Assembly (NCBI GenBank): GCA_963664625.1
Contig: OY761541.1
Span: 1,178,001 to 1,242,000, forward strand
Length of the DNA stretch: 64,000 nucleotides
Source of the DNA: CBDCFV01 sp963664625
GTDB lineage: Bacteria > Chloroflexota > Dehalococcoidia > Lucifugimonadales > UBA3495
Direction of reading: 5' to 3'
Shown here: in pieces, positions 58,309-64,000 of the stretch
Layout of the letters: each line of letters begins with the position of its first letter
How positions within the stretch are numbered: the first letter of the stretch is position 1
The notes under the pieces: generated by a model
The model's database searches: none
Seen by the model: the letters and a program-made list of their open reading frames with translations, nothing else
Told to the model about the DNA's origin: nothing
Translations under genes and position numbers: made by a program

Positions 58309-59685
58309 TCAAGCCCTCACGTTGGAATGAGGAGTGCAAATATCAACGAACCTGGGCGCCAGGGACGGGTGGCTGCCCAAGTGGATGTGGACGTAGGAGG
58401 CCCACACGCTGCCCACGTGGAACCCGTCGGCCCTGCCGTTCTGGTCGAGTATCCTGTAGACCGACTTGTCCAGGTCCGGGGGCTGCTCCAGGACGGACCA
58501 GTGAAATTCATGCCCTCGGACGCGCTGGCCCTTTGTTAGCAACGGATTGTCCGTTACCGACTCTACCTCCCGGTAGCCCAAGGTCAGGCGCCTTTGGGAC
58601 ATGGACGAGACCGCCGGAATTGCGCCGATCATTGGGTGGAACTGGCCGTCAAGGTCGGAAAGGCTTTCGCCAAGGTACATCAGCCCGCCGCACTCGGCGT
58701 ACACTGGCACTCCCCGGGCCACGGCGCCCCGGATGGCGGCGTGCATCGGCTTGTTCTCCGAGAGTTCGCGGGCGAACATCTCCGGGAAGCCGCCGCCGAG
58801 GTAAAGACCGCCCACTCCGTCGGGGAGCGCATCGTCCTGAAGGGGGCTGAAGGGGACCAACTCCGCGCCCCAAGCCTCCAGCAGGTCGAGGGAGTCCTGG
58901 TAGTAAAAGCTGAAGGCCATGTCCTGGGCGATGCCGATGCGGGCGCGTTTCGGCTGAGGCTCGGACGGGAAGGCTACCCGCGGCGCCTCGACCGGGTCCG
59001 CACCGCCGGACAGGGCGACCAAGCGGTCAACGTCGATGGTCTCTTCCATCTGGGCGATGAGCGTGTCGTACCACTGGCGGGCCACCGAGCCTTCTACAGT
59101 GGGAATCAGGCCGAGGTGCCGTTCCGGCTGCACCAGGTCCTCCCTCCGGGGCAGGTAGCCGAGAACGGGAAGGCCGGTGGTGGCCTCGATCTGGGGCTGG
59201 CAGAACTCCAAGTGGCGCGGGCCGCCGACTCCGTTGAGGATTACGCCGGCGACGTTAAGGTCCGGGTCGAACCGCTGGTATCCCATGACCTCCGCCGCCA
59301 CGCTGCGGGCGACCTTGGAGGCATCGGCCACCAGGACTACCGGAGCGCCCAGCAACTTGGCCAACTCAGCAGTGGAACCCTCCTCGGAGAGGCTGGAATG
59401 GCCGTCGAATACTCCCATGACGCCCTCGACCACCGATATTTGGCTGCGGCTGCCGGCGCGTTGAAAGAGTTCCCGCACGGTGTCGTGGGACAGGAGCCAG
59501 GTGTCCAGGTTACGAGAGGGGACGCCGCAGGCCAGCTTGTGGTAGGAAGGGTCGATGTAGTCGGGGCCGGCCTTGAAGGGTTGCACCTTGTAGCCGCGGC
59601 GGGTCAGCGCCCCCATAATGCCGGTGGCGATGGTGGTCTTACCCACGCCGCTGCGCACGCCCGCTATGACTATGGTTGAAGCCAA
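58309..59685 (-). CDS. cbiA: Cobyrinic acid a,c-diamide synthase
   Basis: CbiA/CobB amidates cobyrinic acid at the a and c side chains using glutamine and ATP. The 458-residue protein has an N-terminal P-loop synthetase domain (IVIAGVRSGVGKTTIATGIM) and a C-terminal glutamine amidotransferase domain with its nucleophilic Cys in YAECGGLMYLGESL. TTG 59685 behind GGAGAGA is the start. It is the first cobalamin gene of the run. Confidence 0.93.
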   Translation of the reverse strand: MASTIVIAGVRSGVGKTTIATGIMGALTRRGYKVQPFKAGPDYIDPSYHKLACGVPSRNLDTWLLSHDTVRELFQRAGSRSQISVVEGVMGVFDGHSSLSEEGSTAELAKLLGAPVVLVADASKVARSVAAEVMGYQRFDPDLNVAGVILNGVGGPRHLEFCQPQIEATTGLPVLGYLPRREDLVQPERHLGLIPTVEGSVARQWYDTLIAQMEETIDVDRLVALSGGADPVEAPRVAFPSEPQPKRARIGIAQDMAFSFYYQDSLDLLEAWGAELVPFSPLQDDALPDGVGGLYLGGGFPEMFARELSENKPMHAAIRGAVARGVPVYAECGGLMYLGESLSDLDGQFHPMIGAIPAVSSMSQRRLTLGYREVESVTDNPLLTKGQRVRGHEFHWSVLEQPPDLDKSVYRILDQNGRADGFHVGSVWASYVHIHLGSHPSLAPRFVDICTPHSNVRA

Positions 59686-59704
59686 TACTGTCTCTCCGGA
59701 GTTT

Positions 59705-59792
59705 CACCGCGGAGTGCGCAGAGAACGCCGAGTTATTCTTGGATTGGTCCCAGGTCTCCAAAGTCTCTGCGATCCTGGCGTTCTCGGCGGCG
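59705..59792. repeat. Inverted dispersed element of the ACCGCAGAG type, copy 2
   Basis: ACCGCGGAGTGCGCAGAGAACGCCGAG (arms at 59706-59732) and CTCTGCGATCCTGGCGTTCTCGGCGGCGA (59764-59792) pair imperfectly, like copy 1 at 49210-49290. Confidence 0.65.
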
Positions 59793-59811
59793 AAAAATTT
59801 GAGGCCGCCGG

Positions 59812-60204
59812 TCAGCCGGTTATGGGCAGGACTTCGCCGTATTTTTCAATCAGGCCCATAAAGAGGTCGTGCCGCGGCTGGTTGGTCTCTTCCTTCTCGG
59901 ACTTCCGCAGATAGACCCGCAGCATGGGCTGTTCCTCCGGGTCCATGAACCATACCGAGTAGCTGGGCAGGCCCTGCTGGTTGGTGGTGTGGATGAACTT
60001 GACCTCTTTCACTTCATCCATGTGCATGTGGACGTGGGTGCCTCCTTCGGCCATGAAGGTGACGATTTTGCCGTCGTCGGTGAAGCGCAGGTCTTCGAAC
60101 ATGGTGTAGATTTCGGCGGTGGAGCCATTGTTGGCCAGCATCAAGACCACTTCGGCAAAACCGGGTTGGCAGTCATCGAGAATTTGCCTGATCATTGCGT
60201 TCAC
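59812..60204 (-). CDS. Small protein, ChuX/HutX-like in part
   Basis: The 130-residue product has a beta-strand region with HVHMHMDEVKEVKFIHTT and LPSYSVWFMDPEEQPMLRVY that faintly resembles the C-terminal half of ChuX/HutX haem-carrier proteins. The match is weak and no haem genes are nearby, so the function is not assigned. It lies upstream of the cobalamin run on the same strand. Confidence 0.45.
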   Translation of the reverse strand: MNAMIRQILDDCQPGFAEVVLMLANNGSTAEIYTMFEDLRFTDDGKIVTFMAEGGTHVHMHMDEVKEVKFIHTTNQQGLPSYSVWFMDPEEQPMLRVYLRKSEKEETNQPRHDLFMGLIEKYGEVLPITG

Positions 60205-60255
60205 CCCTGTTCAGTATAGAGCACGGGAATGAAAAAGCGGCGGATGAAGGGCCGG

Positions 60256-60576
60256 CTACGCTCCTGGTGGGCGGTAGCTTACTGTCCTGCCGCAAGCTTC
60301 GTCGATTTCTTCCGGGGTAATCAGCTGGACGGTTCGGATGTTAAGGGCGCCGCCAGCGCCTATGGCGAGCGAAACCGCTGCCGCAGTCGCAGTATCCGGC
60401 AGGTCGAAAGTCATGTAGAGATCAGCCCCGCCGAAGGCGTAGTAGAAAGACTCCAGGGTCCCGCCCTGCTCTTGCGCCAGTTCTTCGAAAACCCCTCGGC
60501 GTGAAGTGCCTCCCTCCTTCAACAGACCCTGTAGACCCTGGGCGGTGTAATTTGCTTGGAAGAGATACTTGGGCAT
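60256..60576 (-). CDS. GYD-domain protein
   Basis: The 106-residue protein has the GYD pattern (LFQANYTAQGLQGLLKEGGT at the start, YYAFGGADLYMTFDLPD in the middle). The family is of unknown function and has a ferredoxin-like fold. ATG 60576 has AGGAGG upstream. Confidence 0.8.
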   Translation of the reverse strand: MPKYLFQANYTAQGLQGLLKEGGTSRRGVFEELAQEQGGTLESFYYAFGGADLYMTFDLPDTATAAAVSLAIGAGGALNIRTVQLITPEEIDEACGRTVSYRPPGA

Positions 60577-60839
60577 CGTCCATGCCTCCTGTTTGGCTTC
60601 TGGCCTTCTATTGGGCGGGAAAAGGAGATCCTCTTGAAATCAGACGGCCTACCAAGCATAGTCGTTGATTTTGACATACTATCAACCTGCCTATGATTCG
60701 GCAATGTTCCATTTGCCCGAGCTATCGCGTTTTAACCGGATAGCACATCGGGCGGGTAATCCTCTCTTCTGGCACCGTCAATTTCTCTGCTTGACCCTCA
60801 AGCCTTACGAGATATAGGATAAAGGTAAGGAGAATGCTC
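60577..60839. other. Intergenic region with the promoter of the MazE-like gene
   Basis: The divergent gap holds no gene that I can support. A plus-strand promoter lies near its right end (60791-60820). Confidence 0.4.
60791..60820 (+). promoter_or_regulatory. Putative promoter of the MazE/VapC pair
   Basis: TTGACC (60791-60796), 18 bp, TAGGAT (60815-60820), 20 bp before the antitoxin start. Sequence match only. Confidence 0.4.
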
Positions 60840-61082
60840 ATGATCATCAAAATTACATCAAAACGCCAAGTCACCTTCCCGGCTCGAGTGCTGGACGCCA
60901 TGGGTGTGGGTCCAGGCGATCATCTCGAACTGAGTGAAGGTCCCGACGGTTTCGTACTGCGGCCAAGACGAATCGACCGGACCCGTCTAGCCCCGCTCAG
61001 GGACCTCATACCGGCAGGACATCCGCCGTTCGACATCGGAAGGTTCCGCGAGGAGTCGTATGACCCAGCTCTACGGGACTGA
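60840..61082 (+). CDS. AbrB/MazE-type antitoxin
   Basis: The 80-residue protein has the swapped-hairpin DNA-binding fold of AbrB/MazE (MIIKITSKRQVTFPARVLDA, MGVGPGDHLELSEGPDGFVL), with a C-terminal tail that would bind the toxin. ATG 60840, seven bases after AAGGAG, is better placed than 60834. It overlaps the PIN gene by 23 bp. Confidence 0.85.
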   Translation: MIIKITSKRQVTFPARVLDAMGVGPGDHLELSEGPDGFVLRPRRIDRTRLAPLRDLIPAGHPPFDIGRFREESYDPALRD

Positions 61083-61458
61083 TACCTCCATACTGATGAG
61101 GCTGTTAACAGGCCTACCGGCATCTGAGTTTGAGCGTTGCCGCGAGGAATTGACCAAATTGATCGAGCATGATGGAGCGGAAGTTTTCGCCTCAAACCAG
61201 GTTATCGGTGAAGCATACGTTGCCGTCCAGCATCACTACGGAGTAACAAAAGCAGCAGCCCGTACAGGCCTGCTCAGTATTCTTACGTCCGGGCTCGTAG
61301 CCCCGTTGAACGGGCAGTCAGTCATCAAGGTGCTGACGGAGGACGGCGCCGCCGGACTACTTGACAGACTAATCGCCGACGACTACTCGCGAACAGTATC
61401 CGAAACCCTGACCCTCGACCGGAGAATGGCCTCCCTGCCGGGGGTGCGGCGCTTGTAG
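61060..61458 (+). CDS. PIN-domain (VapC-like) ribonuclease toxin
   Basis: The 132-residue protein has TDTSILMRLLTGLPASEFER with the first acidic residue, an ASNQVIGEAYVAVQHHYG stretch and LIADDYSRTVSETLTLDRRM near the end. It forms a toxin-antitoxin pair with the overlapping MazE-like gene; the ATG follows GAGGAG inside it. Confidence 0.85.
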   Translation: MTQLYGTDTSILMRLLTGLPASEFERCREELTKLIEHDGAEVFASNQVIGEAYVAVQHHYGVTKAAARTGLLSILTSGLVAPLNGQSVIKVLTEDGAAGLLDRLIADDYSRTVSETLTLDRRMASLPGVRRL

Positions 61459-61502
61459 GAACTGAACGACTTCCATGTACCAACCTGACCCGGAGGAGTG
61501 CA

Positions 61503-61883
61503 ATGACGACCTATACATACGACCACATTCACCTGCGGAGCCGGGACCCGATGGCGACGGCCCAGTATTTCAACAAGATGTTCGACGCCGAGATACTGGA
61601 GTCGGTGCAGACCGACGGCGCGTCGCGCATCGACATTGACGTGAACGGGCTGATGATTTTCATCGCACCCGCCGACGAAACGACTCCCGCCGGGCCGGTG
61701 GACCCTCACTTGGGGCTGGACCACTTCGGTTTCCGGGTGGAGAACCTTGCCCAAGCGGCGGCCGAGCTGAAGGCAAAGGGCGCGGAGTTCGCGGTTGAAC
61801 CCAAGGACCTGCGGCCCGGGTTGAAGATCGCCTTTGTTCGCGCTCCGGGAGACGTGCGGATCGAGTTGCTGGAGAGAAGCTAA
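61503..61883 (+). CDS. VOC-family (glyoxalase-like) protein
   Basis: The 126-residue protein has the beta-alpha-beta-beta-beta repeats of the vicinal-oxygen-chelate fold (YTYDHIHLRSRDPMATAQYF, HLGLDHFGFRVENLAQAAAE), including His in HIHL and DHFGF and Glu in the last strand (RIELLERS) as metal ligands. Substrate unknown. It converges with the MBL-fold gene; the two coding ends overlap by 4 bp. Confidence 0.88.
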   Translation: MTTYTYDHIHLRSRDPMATAQYFNKMFDAEILESVQTDGASRIDIDVNGLMIFIAPADETTPAGPVDPHLGLDHFGFRVENLAQAAAELKAKGAEFAVEPKDLRPGLKIAFVRAPGDVRIELLERS

Positions 61884-62731
61884 CCGCCCCCCGCCTTCGC
61901 CGGGGTGACAGTAAGGTGGTAAGAAGCGGCGTCTTCAAGGACCAACCCGTCTTCCAGCAGCTTTTCCAAGTGGGTGCGGACGTTGCGGGCTGCCGCTTCC
62001 CGCAGGTTGCGGCGCAGATTGCCGGGGTACACGGCCGTGACTATCTCGTCGGCGGTCTTGTAGCCTTGTTCCAAGGCATTGATAACCTGTTTTTCCCGTT
62101 CCAGCCGGTGGTGAATATACCATTGGATTCGAGCGGCCCCATTCTGCACCAACTGGCCGTGGCCGGGGCATATCAGCGCGGGCTTCTGCTTGGCCAGCAA
62201 CTCCAGCGACGACATGTACTGCTTGAGGTTTCGCACGCTGGATGAGGAGTTGCCCAGAATGGTGTCGCCGCTGAACAGCGTCCGGTGTTCCCTCAGAAAG
62301 TAGCAAACGTGGTTGTCTTCGTGGCCGGGAGTGAACAGCGCCCGCAGGCTGACGCCGCCGGTCTTGATGACCTCCCTGGAGCGCAACGGCGACACACATT
62401 CCGGGCCTAACCGCTGGACAAGATAGGGCGCCAGCTTGGGGTGGCAGCGGACGGTGCATCCCATAGCTTCTTGAATGCGGTCAAGCCCGCCGATATGGTC
62501 ACCGTGGCCGTGGGTGACCAGGATGGCGGAGATTCTGGGTCGGCCCAACTCGGAGTAGTAGTCCAGTATCTGCTTGGTCCAGGAACGGTAAGGCTCGCCC
62601 GAATCGACGACCACCATGTGTTCGTTGGGGTCGCCGACGAAGTATATCTGGGTCCCTCCCGGGTGCATTGCCCCGAAGGTGTTGGGGTCTTCTTCAATAT
62701 GGGTGCTGTAGACGTGCTCGGCGATTTGCAT
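61880..62731 (-). CDS. Metallo-beta-lactamase-fold hydrolase
   Basis: The 283-residue protein has the zinc motif VTHGHGDHIGGLDRIQ, an N-terminal EDPNTFGAMHPGGTQIYFVG, TPGHEDNHVCYFLREHRTLF and a C-terminal helical region with a winged-helix-like tail (EKLLEDGLVLEDAASYHLTV). It resembles the MBL-fold hydrolases with a LACTB2-type C-terminus. Its last ten residues are encoded by a dispersed palindrome (61887-61908), so the C-terminus is partly made of repeat. Confidence 0.9.
   Translation of the reverse strand: MQIAEHVYSTHIEEDPNTFGAMHPGGTQIYFVGDPNEHMVVVDSGEPYRSWTKQILDYYSELGRPRISAILVTHGHGDHIGGLDRIQEAMGCTVRCHPKLAPYLVQRLGPECVSPLRSREVIKTGGVSLRALFTPGHEDNHVCYFLREHRTLFSGDTILGNSSSSVRNLKQYMSSLELLAKQKPALICPGHGQLVQNGAARIQWYIHHRLEREKQVINALEQGYKTADEIVTAVYPGNLRRNLREAAARNVRTHLEKLLEDGLVLEDAASYHLTVTPAKAGGG
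61887..61908. repeat. Dispersed palindrome at the 3' end of the MBL-fold gene
   Basis: CCCCGCCTTCGCCGGGGTGAC (imperfect stem) lies in the overlap zone of the convergent VOC and MBL-fold genes and codes for TPAKAG near the MBL C-terminus. Confidence 0.6.
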
Positions 62732-63069
62732 GATGTTCCTCTTGGTTGGGGCCTGTCGGATTCGAGAGCTTAAACGATGCTTGAGTTGACCGGATGTTAG
62801 CCGGGTGGTGTGTCACCGTCAACCAACTGGGCTGTCGTTGCAAGGTTTGTGCAAAGTAATTGTCTGAATCAGGATTTACCGGATTTGGCGATTTTCAGGA
62901 CATTCCTAATCCTGAGCATCCTGTAATCTTGATAATCCTGATTCAGACATTCGCCTCCGGTAAAGGCTTGGCGTAAGGCTTGCCGTTGTTGCCGCCCATA
63001 TCCCGGCTCTACGGTGGTATCATGGGCGCAGAGACGAGAAATAAAACACCAACGGTATTGAGGAGACCA
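62732..63069. other. Intergenic region with MITE-like copy 2
   Basis: Divergent gap between the MBL-fold gene and the penicillin acylase gene. The middle is occupied by the MITE-like element; the rest shows no gene. Confidence 0.45.
62845..62982. repeat. 138-bp MITE-like palindromic element, copy 2
   Basis: It has the same length and order as copy 1 at 4947-5084. The internal 16-bp arms TGTCTGAATCAGGATT (62862-62877) and AATCCTGATTCAGACA (62935-62950) are perfect, whereas the outer ends have decayed. Confidence 0.7.
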
Positions 63070-64000
63070 TGATGGACGTTGACCAGCTTAAAGCGGCGAT
63101 TCCCCCTTTGTCCGGGACTTTGGATGTTCCCGGACTTGAGTCCTCGGTAGAGGTGTACCGGGACGGGTACGGCATTCCGCACATAAAAGCTTCCAGCGAG
63201 CGCGACGCCTTCTTCGCCCAAGGGTTCGTAACGGCCCAGGACCGGCTGTGGCACATGGAGTACGACCGGCGGCGGGGAATGGGCCGGTGGGCGGAGGTTG
63301 TCGGGGCGTCTGCTCTGGAGCAGGACAAGCTGATGCGGCGGTTCCGGCTGGAAGCCAGCGCCCGGGCGGACTATGGGGCGGTTGCCGAGCGCACCCGCAG
63401 CATGTTCGACGCCTACGCTTGCGGAGTCAACGCCTTCATCGAGCACGGCAAGGCATTGCCGGCGGAGTACGAAATAGCCGGCATAAGCCCCGAACCGTGG
63501 CAGCCTTGGGACGGGTTGGTGGCCTACAAGGTCCGGCACATCCTGATGGGCGTGTTCGAGTCGAAGATATGGCGGGCGCAGGTATTGAAGGAGGTCGGCC
63601 CGGAGAAAACGGCGGAACTGTTCCCCGGCTACCAACCGGGCCAACTGCTGATACTGCCTCCGGGCAAGGACTACGAAGGGCCGTTGGCCGACAGCGTGGA
63701 GGAATTGAGCAACGGCATCGCCGCCTTGGGATACCTCAACGGTAGCAGCGGCGGCAGCAATAGCTGGGCCCTGGCGGGGGCGAAGACCGCCACCGGGATG
63801 CCGCTGGTGGCGGGAGACTCTCACCGGGCATTGGACACTCCCAACGTCTATTACCAGAACCACCTGTCGTGTCCCAGCTTCGACGTAGTGGGGCTTTCCT
63901 TCCCCGGAGTGCCGGGATTTCCTCACTTCGGCCACAACGAATGGGTGTCGTGGTGCGTTACCCACCTTGGGGCGGACTACCAGGACCTGTACATAGAGCG
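63070..64000 (+). CDS. Penicillin acylase family hydrolase (N-terminal part, runs off right edge)
   Basis: The frame is open to the right edge (310 codons). It begins with an alpha-chain-like part (VEVYRDGYGIPHIKASSERD, AFFAQGFVTAQDRLWHMEYD, MGRWAEVVG) and contains the linker plus beta-chain start around SSGGSNSWALAG, whose Ser would be the N-terminal nucleophile after self-cleavage. ANVYYQNHLSCP-type residues and FPGVPGFPHFGHNEWVSW follow. The family cleaves amide bonds of penicillins, acyl-homoserine lactones or other N-acyl compounds. The start at 63070 is placed after GGAG; a tandem ATG at 63067 is possible. Confidence 0.9.

Noticed and set aside
59686..60255. Cobalamin riboswitch upstream of the cob run
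   Set aside because: No B12-box-like sequence was found upstream of cbiA or the next gene; the gap is taken by a dispersed element.
63009..63965. A 318-codon minus-strand frame
   Set aside because: It is antisense to the penicillin acylase gene, whose plus-strand frame has the family motifs.
1..64000. tRNA, rRNA and CRISPR arrays
   Set aside because: No tRNA-like T-loop and acceptor pairs, no rRNA-like stretches and no regularly spaced repeats were noticed by eye; a tRNAscan or covariance search was not possible.

Overview
The window looks like a GC-rich, free-living Chloroflexota-type bacterium (SAR202 or Dehalococcoidia-like). This is inferred from two F420-type luciferase-like oxidoreductases, two acyl-CoA dehydrogenases, a UPF0182 membrane protein, a DUF1015 protein, an arylsulfotransferase-like protein, a penicillin acylase-type hydrolase, many PaREP1-like proteins and no outer-membrane assembly genes. 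No rRNA or tRNA gene is present to settle the taxonomy. I recognised no tRNA, rRNA or CRISPR array.

Layout. 1-1.4 kb: the start of a phage-type capsid gene and a prohead protease, divergent from rpiB. 1.9-7.5 kb: a small coiled-coil protein, an LLM oxidoreductase, a broken NYN gene, a sugar-epimerase-like SDR, rsmG, and a RAM-domain protein with an acyl-CoA dehydrogenase. 7.5-12 kb: a cysteine-rich HTH protein behind an SOS-like palindrome, then a compact minus-strand operon (aspartic protease, acyl-CoA dehydrogenase, HIT, YqeK-like HD protein, HesB/IscA-like protein, LLM oxidoreductase). The HesB-like gene carries an in-frame TGA exactly where the family has its Fe-S cysteine, followed by a SECIS-like hairpin, so it is probably a selenoprotein. 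12-21.5 kb: aspartate-type aminotransferase and an arginine-biosynthesis run (argG, argD, argB, argJ) interrupted by a hicB-hicB-hicA cassette and a UPF0182 gene. 21.6-33 kb: DUF1015, a peptide-type ABC importer without ATPases, two PaREP1-like genes, a class V aminotransferase, an arylsulfotransferase-like protein, plsY and ilvE. 33-39.1 kb: comEA, comEC, a PaREP1-like gene, rph and htrA. 39.2-46.4 kb: an AT-richer accessory island with an HSDR_N protein, an IS3-family element that cuts one of two paralogous lipoprotein genes, and small orphan genes. 46.4-51.7 kb: a fused M16 peptidase, a PPOX-family protein, a PaREP1-like gene, a Uma2 nuclease and a hemerythrin. 51.9-59.7 kb: a cobalamin late-pathway cluster (cbiA/cobB, cobO, cobT, cobS, cbiB, a cobD/hisC-like aminotransferase) with two PIN-type toxin modules embedded in it. 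59.8-64 kb: small proteins, a MazE/VapC pair, VOC and MBL-fold enzymes, and the start of a penicillin acylase.

Several families of short dispersed palindromes run through the window: a 138-bp MITE-like element in two copies, a second inverted element in two copies, and six CCCGCCTTCGCGGG-type palindromes, two of which are inside coding sequence. Most genes sit in tight same-strand runs with 1-23 bp overlaps, so operonic expression is likely. The arginine and cobalamin runs are the clearest pathway units. The PaREP1, HicAB, PIN, DUF433/DUF5615 and Uma2 genes form a diffuse layer of mobile or toxin-like genes between housekeeping genes.
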